Shown: positions 1 through 11,750 of the stretch, in pieces | Position numbering within the stretch: position 1 is the stretch's first letter | Layout: every line of letters begins with the position of its first letter | DNA from: Lophium mytilinum | Lineage: Eukaryota; Ascomycota; Dothideomycetes; Mytilinidiales; Mytilinidiaceae | DNA length: 64,000 nt | NCBI GenBank assembly: GCA_010093605.1 | Contig: MU004183.1 | Coordinates: 248,001 to 312,000, forward strand | Reading direction: 5' to 3' | Program-made: the position numbers and the translations under genes | Notes under the pieces: generated by a model | What the model saw: only the letters and a program-made list of their open reading frames with translations | Told to the model about the DNA's origin: nothing | The model's database searches: none

Positions 1-3000
1 CTCTCTGATAGGAGCGTAACCTGTCTCTGGATGATATGTGAATTTGAGCGGAAGGGCAATTGGCTTGTGAGAGAAAGTCCTTTCCTCATACATGTTGACC
101 AAGATCTCATTGTTCTGGGTCATGCTGATTTCCACAGTTTTAACATGCTTGCCACCGTGATATGGCTCCTTGATGGTGATGGCAGTTTTATCGGGTTGAT
201 TTGGGTACGCAATTTCAACCATCATGCCAAGGGTTGGCTTGAAAATCCGCTGCATAGGGTTGGTCTGGAATCGCTGCCCTTGAACGAATACGTCGGCGGT
301 GAAGAAGGCGTGTCTCCACGAGTAAATTTTTCCGGCCAGGAGTTGCATCCAAGATTGCACGTCTGGTAGAGTCGCGTTGGGGGCAGATGAAAGACGATAG
401 ATGACCTTGTCATCTAGCTGTGAGACGGTCAGACCCTCAACTTCAATGTCTTCGGTGGCACCAAGCAGCTTGCTGCCGAAGTATTCGATGACGGGGATCT
501 TGGATTCATCTCCACCGTACACATCTTGGATCAAGCTCTTGATGTGGCCTTCGTGAACGCCATCCAAAATGTCCTTGACAGGTTCGTCAACGACCTTGGA
601 GTATCTGACGGACATAGGACCTTGCAAAATACAGGTCCTGCCAACATCTTGATCGACAACTGCTTCAAGGTCCTCGGATTGCCATAGAGAGTCCTTCTTG
701 AAGAAGAATTCAAATGTGTCATCCAATACTGGGACGAATGGTACAGGCTTCTGGCCGCGGCGTTGACAGAGGAGGAGGAAATGCTGAACATCTTGAGCGT
801 TGATGAGCTGGTCTTCCGCCTCTGGGTACTCTTTAAGAACCTTTTCGACAATCGGGAAAGGCGTGTTTAGTTCGTCGTAGCTTTGGATGATTGATTCCCT
901 ATCCACTTTACTGAAACGTTCTTCCACGCGGCGAATGAAGTCCACAGTGAGACGCTTCAAGCTCGGATCAATCCACCTTGATTCATGCTTGACATACATC
1001 AGGTCGACCATTCGTCGGATGACTTCACCATAGGTCATATCTTCCAGATCAACAGATTCGCCAGCCTTGTTGCGACCAAACCAGACCTTTTGAAAGTCGT
1101 CGTTGAGCTTCTTGGTGATGTAATCGCGCTTCTTCTTGAGCACCGGGATGCGCTTGGCCTTGTCGAGAGCGAAGATCTCCTTGTCCATCTCGGACCAGAA
1201 TAAGACACCGCGAGTTGCAAGTTTGTGGATCGGCTCGCCCATCTCAGAGCGGACTGTAATGATTCCACCAGCTGGGCCTTTGTAGGTCTTCTCCCAGTCG
1301 GCATCGTCCACACCTTCGGCATCGACAATGGCTTGCTTGGCGTTCTTGGAAGTATGAGCTTCCTTAGCAGTCATGACACGGCTGCCGAACAAACAACCAT
1401 CGTATGGCATCGGAGGGTATCCAAACTTATTGGACCACGTTCCAGTTAGATATGGATAAGTATCTTCGGCGCCTCCAAAGCCACTGCCGGCGATGAGGAT
1501 AAGGTTATCGCACTTGCGAATTCGGCCGTACATCTGGAGGATGGGCTGGTGGAAATCCTCAAATGAATGATGCCCACCACCACGACCACCAGTCCATTGC
1601 ATCATTACCGGGAATGTTGGGTTCGCCTTCGCGATATTGACGACCGCCTGAATGGCCTCGACTGATCCGGGCTTGAAGGCGATGTGCTTGATACCGAGTG
1701 TCTCGATGTATTCATTGGCAACCTCGATGGATGGCACTCCGGCACCAATGGTGAGACCCTCGATTGGGACACCGTCAGCCCTGAGTTTCCCGATCAAAGG
1801 AATCTGCCAAGCCATGGCACGTGGGTTGACGTAGATCAAGTTGATAGTGATACCACGTCCGGCGGGAATGACCTTTTCGATCTTGGTTATCGCTTCGGTC
1901 ATGGTTTTCTCGTTGTAGTACCCGCCGCCTGCAAGTTCAATTTCGTAGCCAGCGTTCATGGTGGCAGCGACGAAATCCCAGGGGACTGTGCAGGGAGTCA
2001 TACCAGCGACCATGACTGGTGCTAGACCAAGGAGTCTGCTCATCTTGGTATCGACGAACGTCTGGCCAGCAGATGTTTTGACCAATCTAGGGCCAAATTC
2101 TTTGACCCAGTCAACGGCGTACTTGACGGCATGCTCGGCGTCCCGATCAAAGATTTCGGGCTTGTAGCCGACCTCGCTGTTCGTTCCTTCTATAGTACCG
2201 GCAAGAATGACACGAACACCAGTGCCATCCTTATTGCGGTTGGTCAAGACACCAAGGCCCGAGATGCCTCCCGGACCGAAGTCTAGAATGTGGGTGGCGT
2301 CAGGGAATTCCGTAGCTTTCTCCCAGTTTACGGGATCGTGGGTGATCATCCGGATGAGGCTGGGAACGATGTTGTCTAAATCTTCGTCCCGGACATCTTT
2401 ACCAGTGTTGGTGTCGTAGAGGGGAATGCCAAGGCTATCGCCGGTGATAACCACATCTTCTAGGTCTTCGTGCAATTGCTTGGTAGCTTCTGCAAGATAC
2501 GGGCTGTGGAATGGTGCGGTGATCGGAAGAAAGCGATGAACGAAGCGGATCTTGCGATCAGTGAAGGGAATCCGGGTCTGATCAAGACCAGTAGGGGCCT
2601 TGACTTTCCGAAGCCTCAAGTTGAGACCGTAGAGAGAGATAGGGGGACCAGTGACGACGAAATTTCGAGCGCTGTTGACCAGAGAGATACCAATGTGCCT
2701 ATCCTCCGGCAAATGCTGATTTGTGGCATCGATGTGATCCTGCACGGCTTTCCTTGAAAGATCTCGGATGGAAAGCATGGGAGTTGGGACGCCCTCTCCA
2801 TTATCCATAGAATCTTGAAGAATCGCAGGTGCGATAGATGTCCGTGGATAAGCTTGCTGACTACGCGAGCCGATCCAGAAGAGCACGGTCAGGGCCTTCT
2901 TAGCAGCTCCCTCGAAGGTCTCCCAATTCTTTGACTCAGATATGGCAGCCGCAGTCACAATACCCTGTGAGTGGCCAGTCACACCGCTGAGGCGGTCTCT

Positions 3001-3813
3001 GATGTGTCCTGGGTGGCTTCCGAGAACTCTGCAGGTCACAACGTAATGTGCCAATTGAGTCAGACCGATCAGGGGAAAGCTGACTGGAGCAGACACCAAG
3101 TAGTCGACGTCGGGTTGCGAATCTTTGTTGTTTAGCCATCGCATCACATCCAGGCCCTTGGAGTAGAGCTTTTCGGCGCGGGGGTCTCGAGACAACACTT
3201 GCAGGTGGGCTGCAGCTGCTGCAACGAAATCTTCAACAAAGGAGGGGTATGTGGTGTAGATTTCTCGCAGCTCTTCGAAGTATTCTTCAATATTGCCCTG
3301 TCCTCCAAGAACGGCATATACCATGGCATTCTCGTCGGCAGCCTCGCGAAACAAGGCGGATTCGTGGTGCTTGATAGGGCGTTCCACGGCAGCACGAGCT
3401 GCGTAGTATGACCGGATGGTCACCAGCTTCTTCTGCTCAATTCCAGGAAGCGAAGCAGCCAAAGCATGGACTTCATTTCCTCGCAGGAAAGCGCGCTCAA
3501 ATTCGTTGAGCACGAGCTTCAGTACCTCTTCGAAAGATCCTGGGTCGTCGCCTTCCTCAACTTCCTGGGCCATGAAGCCAAGGTATCGGGCGACGAGTTC
3601 TGGCACTGACGAGGGCTCGTCATCCTGGGCAAGCTCGTCTGTGGGTTGCGGGAGGGTAGAGATGAATGTGTCCTTCAATTGCTGGGCATTGAAGTGGAGG
3701 GCGGTGGGGATGAGGAGGGTGTGCTCGAGCGAGCCATAAGATAGAACGAGCGGACGGAGTGAGGCCTGCGAGCGTGGCGTGGAAATGCCCGTCTGCGGTC
3801 CTGATCCGTACAT
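1..3813 (-). CDS. fas1: Fatty acid synthase subunit beta, N-terminal 1271 residues (cut by window edge)
   Basis: This is the beta chain of the cytosolic fungal type I FAS (alpha6beta6), which supplies acetyl/malonyl/palmitoyl transfer, enoyl reduction and dehydration. The frame is open from an ATG at 3813 to base 1. I see an acetyltransferase domain with the GHSQG nucleophile motif in the first third, then the FMN enoyl-reductase region (VAGMTPCT and AGGGYY motifs), then the start of the dehydratase region. About 800 C-terminal residues expected for the family (malonyl/palmitoyl transferase) lie outside the window. The start MYGSGPQTG matches the usual beginning of filamentous-fungal FAS beta. 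The frame stays open upstream, but no in-frame ATG was found there, and a possible 54-bp 5'UTR intron sits at 3910-3963. It is transcribed away from the alpha gene. The sequence reads as the primary-metabolism synthase rather than a specialised one. Confidence 0.96.
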   Translation of the reverse strand, partial: MYGSGPQTGISTPRSQASLRPLVLSYGSLEHTLLIPTALHFNAQQLKDTFISTLPQPTDELAQDDEPSSVPELVARYLGFMAQEVEEGDDPGSFEEVLKLVLNEFERAFLRGNEVHALAASLPGIEQKKLVTIRSYYAARAAVERPIKHHESALFREAADENAMVYAVLGGQGNIEEYFEELREIYTTYPSFVEDFVAAAAAHLQVLSRDPRAEKLYSKGLDVMRWLNNKDSQPDVDYLVSAPVSFPLIGLTQLAHYVVTCRVLGSHPGHIRDRLSGVTGHSQGIVTAAAISESKNWETFEGAAKKALTVLFWIGSRSQQAYPRTSIAPAILQDSMDNGEGVPTPMLSIRDLSRKAVQDHIDATNQHLPEDRHIGISLVNSARNFVVTGPPISLYGLNLRLRKVKAPTGLDQTRIPFTDRKIRFVHRFLPITAPFHSPYLAEATKQLHEDLEDVVITGDSLGIPLYDTNTGKDVRDEDLDNIVPSLIRMITHDPVNWEKATEFPDATHILDFGPGGISGLGVLTNRNKDGTGVRVILAGTIEGTNSEVGYKPEIFDRDAEHAVKYAVDWVKEFGPRLVKTSAGQTFVDTKMSRLLGLAPVMVAGMTPCTVPWDFVAATMNAGYEIELAGGGYYNEKTMTEAITKIEKVIPAGRGITINLIYVNPRAMAWQIPLIGKLRADGVPIEGLTIGAGVPSIEVANEYIETLGIKHIAFKPGSVEAIQAVVNIAKANPTFPVMMQWTGGRGGGHHSFEDFHQPILQMYGRIRKCDNLILIAGSGFGGAEDTYPYLTGTWSNKFGYPPMPYDGCLFGSRVMTAKEAHTSKNAKQAIVDAEGVDDADWEKTYKGPAGGIITVRSEMGEPIHKLATRGVLFWSEMDKEIFALDKAKRIPVLKKKRDYITKKLNDDFQKVWFGRNKAGESVDLEDMTYGEVIRRMVDLMYVKHESRWIDPSLKRLTVDFIRRVEERFSKVDRESIIQSYDELNTPFPIVEKVLKEYPEAEDQLINAQDVQHFLLLCQRRGQKPVPFVPVLDDTFEFFFKKDSLWQSEDLEAVVDQDVGRTCILQGPMSVRYSKVVDEPVKDILDGVHEGHIKSLIQDVYGGDESKIPVIEYFGSKLLGATEDIEVEGLTVSQLDDKVIYRLSSAPNATLPDVQSWMQLLAGKIYSWRHAFFTADVFVQGQRFQTNPMQRIFKPTLGMMVEIAYPNQPDKTAITIKEPYHGGKHVKTVEISMTQNNEILVNMYEERTFSHKPIALPLKFTYHPETGYAPIRE

Positions 3814-4926
3814 GATGATGTTGGTGGGGAGAGGGAGTGGGCGGGAGAGCCGGGCGAAGTCTGCGGAGGTCAGAATTTGCTTCTTGAGCTGTGCCAAATA
3901 TCGCCAGAGCTCAATTGAATCAATCGACTATGCTCTATCTAGGAATCTCAAGCGGTCACATACCTCGCTGCCGTCGATACAGTAGAAGCTAATCTGCCGT
4001 GACACGGAGGAATTTCTCGGAGGCGCGCCCTGATGTGCTTTGCTGCGGGCTCGGTGACGAACGCAGACTGACACGGTGGAGTGGGTATATAGACTGGGGC
4101 GAGGAGGGAGATGAAGCACGAGAGGTAGACAGAGAGTGGTCAGGCAATGGGAGAGGGCGGTGGGCAATTAATCGCAGCGGCTTTGGGCAACTTTTCGGCG
4201 GGAAAGCTCCCCAGACAGCCTGCACGGCCCTCACGCTAGGGGTTGAGTCGGGGCAGGGGGACAATTTGGTTGGGGTGGCTGCTCGGGCAACAAGAGAGAT
4301 GTGGCGCGGCTCCGGGTCAGTTTAGGGCTGGCCTTGCGAGCGGAAGCTGTCTTGCGCGCCCGTTCTTGTGCTTCTATACTAATCGACTGCTGCGTTTAGT
4401 GATCGTGTATAGGCAACTTGTCGCTGAAGGTCGCAAAGTATCCCCCTCTCGTCCGAAAAGGCAGTGACATCAGGGCTGCGGTGTTTCGTTGGGTCGCTCT
4501 TGCACAGCAAGCTCCCCCCTGTCGCTGCTAATTTCCTAGCGCGACCCCAGAACTCAACACCCAGAGCTCTTTTTTGTCTGGCCCCAGTCTGCATTTTTGG
4601 GGAGATAAGCGTCAACACTTTTCAGTCCTGCCTGCACCTCCCCTCGTCCGAAATCCTGTCCCATTCTAATCATCATATGGGCGTTGCATGCTGTGGTGTT
4701 GCCTGCTCCCATTCCCAATTCCTTACCTCGCCTTAAGATACCCTTAAACCGCAACTCCTAGTAGCGCGCCGCCCTCCCTCTCCAAACCTCTCTCCCTACG
4801 CTACAGCTTCCCCTCCTTGACGTCAGGAAGCCTCGAGGAAACTCAATCTAATACCATTTTCCTGCTCATATTTGCCAATTGAGCACACTGCAACTTTTTC
4901 TCCCTCTTCCCGCGCAACCCGCCACT
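3814..4926. promoter_or_regulatory. Shared divergent promoter of the FAS beta and FAS alpha genes
   Basis: These 1.1 kb separate the two divergent FAS start codons and must hold both 5'UTRs. On the minus strand a GTATGT donor at 3963 and an AG acceptor ending at 3910 suggest a small intron in the beta 5'UTR. A perfect CRE/ATF palindrome, TGACGTCA, lies at 4818-4825, about 100 bp before the alpha ATG. I looked for the CCTCGG element bound by fungal fatty-acid regulators and did not find it. The open frames here are short and lack family features. Confidence 0.6.
4818..4825. promoter_or_regulatory. CRE/ATF palindrome TGACGTCA upstream of FAS alpha
   Basis: An exact 8-bp TGACGTCA palindrome 102 bp before the FAS alpha start codon. 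This is the canonical binding core of bZIP ATF/CREB proteins. Its function here is inferred from the match and position only, and one such 8-mer per kilobase-scale promoter can occur by chance. Confidence 0.35.
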
Positions 4927-7900
4927 ATGCGTCCCGAGGTCGAGCAGGAACTGGCTCACACCCTCTTGGTGGAGCTTCTCGCATACCAGTTCGCCTCGCC
5001 CGTGAGGTGGATTGAGACGCAGGATGTCATTCTCGGCGAGAAAAGAACGGAGCGAATCGTCGAAATCGGCCCTGCAGACACCCTCGGGGTAATGGCTAAG
5101 CGGACCCTGGCCTCCAAGTACGAAGCCCACGATGCAGCCCTATCGGTTTCGCGGCAGATTCTGTGCTACAACAAGGACGCCAAAGACATCTACTACGACG
5201 TGGACCCCGTCGAAGACGAGCCCGAGCCAGCGGCTGCAAGCTCTTCATCTCCGGCGGCCTCCTCCGCACCCGCCTCAGCAGCACCAGTTGCTTCGGCGCC
5301 AGCTGCGGCCAGCAGTGGTCCAGCAGCCCAGGTGCCCGATGCTCCGGTGACTGCAACCGACATTCTGCGGACACTGGTGGCTCAAAAGCTGAAGAAGCCA
5401 CTCCTAGACATCCCATTGAGCAAGGCGATCAAGGATTTGGTAGGAGGTGAGAATACAGCAAAATTTCGCCCCCAATTCGATTAGTAGCTAACTTAACTCG
5501 ACAGGCAAATCTACACTACAAAATGAAATTCTGGGAGATTTAGGCAAGGAGTTTGGCTCCACCCCAGAGAAGCCAGAAGATACCCCCTTGGACGAATTGG
5601 GAGCAGCGATGCAGGCTACCTTCAATGGTCAGCTTGGAAAGCAGTCCTCCTCCCTTATAGCCCGCATGGTTTCGTCGAAAATGCCCGGTGGCTTCAACAT
5701 CACAGCGGTGCGGAAACACTTGGAGACGCGGTGGGGACTTGGCCCGGGGCGACAAGACGGAGTTCTACTTCTCGGTCTCACCTCCGAACCAGCCGCTCGT
5801 CTCGGATCTGAGAATGACGGAAAGGCATGGCTCGACGAGACCTCGAACAAATATGCGGCGGCGGCCGGCATCAATCTATCAGCGCCTGTTGCTGGTGGTG
5901 ATGCTGGCGGTGCGGCGGGTGGTATGATGATGGACCCCGCTGCCATCGATGCCCTCACCAAAGACCAACGCGCCCTGTTCAAGCAACAACTCGAGCTTTT
6001 CGCGAGATATCTCAAGATGGATCTGCGGGCCGGCGACAAGGCCTTCTTGGGCTCGCAGAAGGCTGCCTCCGCTCTCCAAGCTCAACTAGATCTATGGACT
6101 GCTGAGCACGGCGACATCTATGCCGCCGGCATTGAGCCATCTTTCACCCCTCTGAAGGCCAGAGTATACGACTCCTCCTGGAACTGGGCCCGCCAGGATG
6201 CTCTCAGCATGTACTACGATATCATCTTCGGTCGCCTCAAGGCTGTCGACCGTGAGATTGTCAGCCGATGCATCAGCATCATGAACCGCTCAAACCCCCT
6301 ACTTCTCGACTTCATGCAATACCACATGGACCATTGCCCGACCGAGCGCGGAGAGACGTACGAGCTTGCGAAGGAGCTCGGCCAGCAACTTATCGAGAAC
6401 TGCAAGGACGTAATGTCGGAAGCGCCAGTTTTCAAGGATGTCGGTGTCCCAACGGCACCCCATCTTGATATCGACAACCGCGGCAATCTGAACTACTCCG
6501 AGGTACCGCGACCCAGCGTTCGGAAGCTTGAACATTACGTGCGCGAGATGGCTGAGGGCGGAAAGCTCTCGGAGTACGGCAACCGAACCAAAGTCCAGAA
6601 TGATCTCCAGCGTATCTACAAGCTCATTCGACAACAACACAAGCTATCGAAGTCCTCTCAACTACAGATCAAGAGCCTGTACAGTGATGTCATCCGCTCT
6701 CTCTCGATGAACGAAGGCCAGATCATGCCCAATGAAAATGGAAAGGGCGTGAACGGCGCTGGCAAAAAGGGCCGGAATGGTCGCCTCAATGGGCCTCTCA
6801 AGAAGGGCAAGGTGGAGACGATCCCCTTCCTTCACCTAAAGAGGAAAGATGAGCATGGCTGGGAGTACAGCAAGAAGTTGACCGGCGTGTATCTCGAGGG
6901 CTTGGAGAACGCAGCCAAGTCGGGTGTCAGCTTCCAGGGCAAGAACGCACTCATGACCGGCGCTGGTGCTGGCTCAATTGGTGCTGAAGTCCTCCAGGGC
7001 TTGATCAGTGGTGGTGCCAAGGTTGTTGTTACGACATCGCGATTCTCTCGGGAGGTCAATGAGTACTACCAATCCATGTACTCCCGCTACGGTGCACGTG
7101 GATCGCAGCTTATCGTGGTTCCTTTCAACCAGGGTAGCAAGCAGGACATCGAGGCTTTAGTCGAGTACATTTACGATCCCAAGAAGGGTCTCGGCTGGGA
7201 TCTGGACTACATCGTTCCCTTTGCTGCCATCCCCGAAAATGGCCGCGAGATCGATGGCCTCGACTCCAAATCTGAGCTGGCTCACAGGATCATGTTAACG
7301 AATCTGCTAAGAATGCTTGGCTGTGTCAAGACTCAAAAGCAAGCCAACGGCTACGAGACCCGACCCGCCCAAGTCATGCTGCCGCTATCGCCAAACCACG
7401 GCACTTTTGGAAACGACGGAATGTACGCGGAATCCAAGATTGCCTTGGAGACTCTCTTCACCAGGTGGCACTCCGAGAGCTGGGGCAGCTACTTGACAAT
7501 TTGTGGAGCTGTCATTGGCTGGACTCGTGGAACTGGTCTCATGTCTGGAAACAACATCGTCGCAGAAGGCATTGAGAAGTATGGCGTGCGAACGTTCTCT
7601 CAGCAAGAGATGGCTTTCAATATTCTCGGTCTCATGGCTCCACCTATCGTCAATCTTTGCCAAGTCGAGCCTGTCTGGGCTGATCTTAACGGAGGCTTCC
7701 AGTATATCCCCAACCTCAAGGATCTCATGCAAGACCTCCGCAAGGAGCACATGGAGACCGCCGACGTTCGGAAGGCTGTCATCAAGGAGAATGCTATTGA
7801 GAACAAGATCGTCAACGGCGAGGAAAGCGAGGCCATGTACAAGAAGGCTACGGTGCAGCCGAGAGCCAACATGAAGTACGACTTCCCCAAGGTTCCGGAT

Positions 7901-10640
7901 TGGGAGACTGAAGTCAAGCCTCTCAACTCCGACCTCAAAGGCATGGTTGACCTGGAGAAGGTTGTCGTTGTCACTGGTTTCGCCGAGGTTGGTCCTTGGG
8001 GTAACTCAAGGACACGTTGGGAGATGGAGGCTTACGGCGAGTTCTCGCTGGAGGGCTGCATCGAAATGGCCTGGATGACGGGTCACATCAAGAATCACAA
8101 CGGCCCGCTCAAAGGGAAGAGCTATTCTGGATGGGTTGATGTGAAGACCAACGAGCCCGTCGACGACAAAGATGTCAAGGCACGATACGAGAAGACCATT
8201 CTCGAACACTCTGGTATCCGCCTTATCGAACCAGAGCTATTCAATGGTTATGACCCGAAAAAGAAGCAACTCATGCAAGAGATCCAAATCGAGGAAGACC
8301 TCGATCCATTTGAGTCTTCGAAGGAGACTGCCGAGGAGTTCAAACGTGAGCATGGCGATAAAGTCGATATTTTCGAGATCCCTGACTCAGGAGAGTACAC
8401 CGTGCGCCTACGGAAGGGTGCTACCCTTCTCATTCCCAAGGCTCTTCGCTTTGACCGTCTCGTCGCCGGCCAGATTCCTACTGGCTGGGATGCGAAGAAG
8501 TACGGCGTGCCGGACGACATCATCTCTCAAGTAGACCCAGTCACTCTCTTCGTTTTGGTCTCTACCGCGGAAGCCTTGCTCTCCTCTGGTATCACCGATC
8601 CTTACGAGTTCTACAAGTATGTGCACATATCCGAAGTGGGTAACTGCATTGGCTCTGGTATTGGTGGCACCACTGCTCTAAGAGGCATGTACAAGGACCG
8701 TTTCTTGGACAAGCCCCTTCAGAAGGATATCCTACAGGAATCTTTCATCAACACGATGAGTGCCTGGGTCAACATGTTGTTGATGTCGTCAACTGGTCCA
8801 ATCAAAACACCGGTCGGAGCCTGCGCTACCGCCGTCGAATCCATCGACATTGGTTACGACACGATCGTTGAGGGCAAGGCTAGAGTCTGTTTTGTCGGTG
8901 GTTTTGATGACTTCCAAGAAGAAGGATCTTACGAGTTCGCCAACATGAAAGCTACAAGCAACGCTGAGGAAGAGTTTGCCCACGGACGTACTCCAGGGGA
9001 GATGTCCCGACCCACAACCACTACCAGGAACGGATTCATGGAATCCCAAGGTTGCGGTTTGCAAGTCATCATGGATGCTAGACTGGCCCTTGACATGGGC
9101 GTGCCAATCTATGGTGTCATCGGTTTCACTGCTACGGCAACTGACAAGATCGGCCGGTCTGTTCCAGCTCCAGGCAAGGGTGTTCTCACCACTGCGCGAG
9201 AGATTGACTCCAAGTTCAAGTCGCCTCTGCTAGATATCAAGTACAGGAAGCGGCAGATGGGCCTACGCCGCAAGCAGATCAGCCAATGGCAGGAATCTGA
9301 AATCCTCTATTTGGAAGAGGAGCTCGCTGCCATGAAGGCTGGTGGAGAGCCCTTCGACGAAGCCGAGTATCTTGCGGAGCGGACTGCTCACATTGACCGC
9401 GAGGCCAAGCGACAGGTCAAGGATGCGCTGAACAGCCTTGGTAACAACTTCTGGAAGTCCGATCCCCGCATCGCTCCTCTACGTGGTGCCCTCGCTACAT
9501 GGGGTCTTACCATTGACGATCTGGATGTTGCCTCCTTCCACGGTACCTCCACCGTCGCCAACGACAAGAACGAATCCGACGTCATCTGCCAGCAAATGCG
9601 TCATCTCGGCCGCAAGAAGGGTAACGCCCTTTTGGGTATCTTCCAGAAGTACCTCACCGGCCATCCCAAGGGTGCTGCCGGCGCCTGGATGTTCAACGGC
9701 TGCCTCCAAGTCCTGAACTCGGGCCTGGTCCCCGGTAACCGCAACGCCGACAACATCGACAAGGTCATGGAGCAATTCGACTACATCGTCTACCCATCCC
9801 GCAGCATCCAAACCGACGGCGTGAAGGCCTTCTCCGTCACCTCGTTCGGTTTCGGCCAGAAGGGCGCTCAGGCTGTCGGCATCCATCCCAAGTACCTCTT
9901 CGCCGCGCTCGAGTACGGCGAATACGCTACCTACAAGCAGAAGGTCGAAGCCCGCCAGAAGAAGGCGTACCGCTACTTCCACGACGGCCTCATCAACAAC
10001 ACCATGTTCCGCGCCAAGGACAAGTCGCCGTACGAAGACGCCCAGATGAACGACGTCTTCCTCAACCCGCAGGCCCGCGTCTCCCTCGACAGCAAGTCCG
10101 CGCAGTACGGCTACTCGACCAAGGGCCTCGCTAAGCAGCCTAAGGACTCGAAGACCGAGGAAACCCGCAAACTGGTCGAGCGCCTCGCGACGGCGACGCA
10201 GTCAGAGAACTCGAAGATCGGCGTCGATGTCGAGAGCGTCAGCGCGATTAATATCGAAAACGACACGTTCGTTGAGCGCAACTTCACCGCCGCCGAGCAG
10301 AAGTACTGCAAGGCGGCGCCGTCGCCGCAGGCTAGCTTCGCAGGACGGTGGTCGGCGAAGGAGGCGGTGTTTAAGTCGCTTGGCGTGAAGTCGTTGGGGG
10401 CGGGGGCGCCGTTGAGGGATATTGAGATTAGCGCGGATGAGACGGGTGCGCCTGTTGTTACGGTAAGTTGTCACACCTCCCCACTCTCGATTAATATGAT
10501 GTAAAGAGTGGTCACTGATATGAAGACAGCTCTCTGGTGAAGCTGAGAAATCCGCTAAGCTTGCGGGTGTTAAGAAGGTTAGCGTTAGTATTAGCCATAG
10601 TGATGAGCAGGCTATCGCGGTTGCGGTGGCGCATTTCTAG
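4927..10640 (+). CDS. fas2: Fatty acid synthase subunit alpha
   Basis: This is the alpha chain of fungal type I FAS: it carries the growing chain and performs beta-keto reduction and condensation. Exons 4927-5446, 5505-10462 and 10530-10640 give 1862 aa, the normal family length. Seen in order: N-terminal part completing the malonyl/palmitoyl transferase; an Ala/Pro/Ser linker; the ACP with the GGKS phosphopantetheine site (Ser176); a ketoreductase with a TGAGAGSIG nucleotide-binding motif near 655; the ketosynthase with GACAT (Cys1280), FHGTST and TGHPKGAAG; and a C-terminal phosphopantetheinyl transferase with IGVDVE and WSAKEA. The first intron (58 bp) splits the Gly codon of GGKS and has a GCTAAC branch site; the second (67 bp) lies near the C-terminus. 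It is divergent from the beta gene, a common arrangement that suits stoichiometric expression. No key residue appears to be missing. Confidence 0.97.
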
Positions 10641-11750
10641 AGGTTAGCAAGAGCACTGTAATAGTGGTGAGCATAATCATCAATGTCTTAATGTGTTGCG
10701 TTTCTTGGCGCTGGGGGTGTGTTGAGTTTTTGTTAAGTACCATTAGACGGGGGTGGGGATTGTATATAGTAGGACATTTTAGTTAGACGCGGTTTTTTGT
10801 GCTGCGAATGCATGCGCCTGGCTGTCTGAAGATGGTTGGGTTTTTTGTTATCTGTTTGGCTTGTGTTGTGAATGTGGTGAGGGTGAAGGGTGGTTGGTGT
10901 GAACATTTCGTTGATAATGAATACTTAGGGAACTCGGATAATGCTACACAGACACGATCTTCTTTGTCTGCTATTTTAGAGGTGGAGCAGCTGGGCTAGC
11001 TCTGAGGACCTTCTTTTGAATAAGTAGGTAGGTGAGTGTGTAGGCGATGTGCGTGGGGTGGAAGGGAGGGCTTGTGAGGTAAGGTTTTGATGGTTTGGGC
11101 ATTCTTTTAGGCACTTAGGCACGGCGCGGTAGGTAGCGATATGATAGAGATGAGAGGTTGCATTTGCAGCTGAGGGTATAGCTATAGCCGGTCGTTTGGC
11201 CAGCGGAGGGTTTTTTGTACCGCTATGTGAAGTGGAAACGATGCACAAGCGGAAGCAAATGTGAATCCATGTAAAGGTGACTGTCCAGACGAACATCCAG
11301 TTTTTCGAGGCCATTGGAAGGTGGTGACGGAACCTGGAAGCGGGAGGAAGGGTGTGCCTGAAGATATCAGAGTATGCTGAGACGTATTAAGGGGTATGTG
11401 TATAGTTCCGAAGGGTTTCAGGGGTATGGCATTATCGCTTTCAATACTCAGAACTTAGAACGCCTCACCACCAGCCCTACACATGAAACCTCAATACCCA
11501 TTCATCCAGTCCGACGCTTAGAAGTTTGTCCTTTCCCATCCTTGTCCTTCTCACTTTCCTCTCCCTTCACCTTCCTCTTATCCCTGCGGTCCATCTCCTC
11601 TCCAAGTACGAGATCGTCGAGGTCTTCTCAGGCTTTCTAGGTAAAGCTAAAGGGGTGTACAAGATTGCTTCGGAAACGAGGATTCGTGTGTAGAGTGAAT
11701 GCTTTCGTCTATCCTTGCATCACATGCCACTTCAAAGTACGCCGAAGATA
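10641..11750. other. Intergenic region between FAS alpha and the NLR gene (convergent 3' ends)
   Basis: This stretch holds the 3' ends of two convergent genes. The only ORF worth naming is 10976-11314 on the minus strand: 112 codons with an ATG and a hydrophobic N-terminal stretch (WMFVWTVTFTWIHICF). It has no recognisable domain and may be chance. T-rich and TTTTGT-rich sequence just after 10640 fits a 3'UTR. Confidence 0.4.

Noticed and set aside
9479-9982. A 167-codon antisense frame inside FAS alpha
   Set aside because: A shadow of the conserved ketosynthase coding sequence on the other strand.
1-10640. FAS pair as a secondary-metabolite (hexanoate-type) synthase
   Set aside because: Domain content, lengths and family-typical sequence match primary FAS, and no polyketide synthase or tailoring genes lie nearby.
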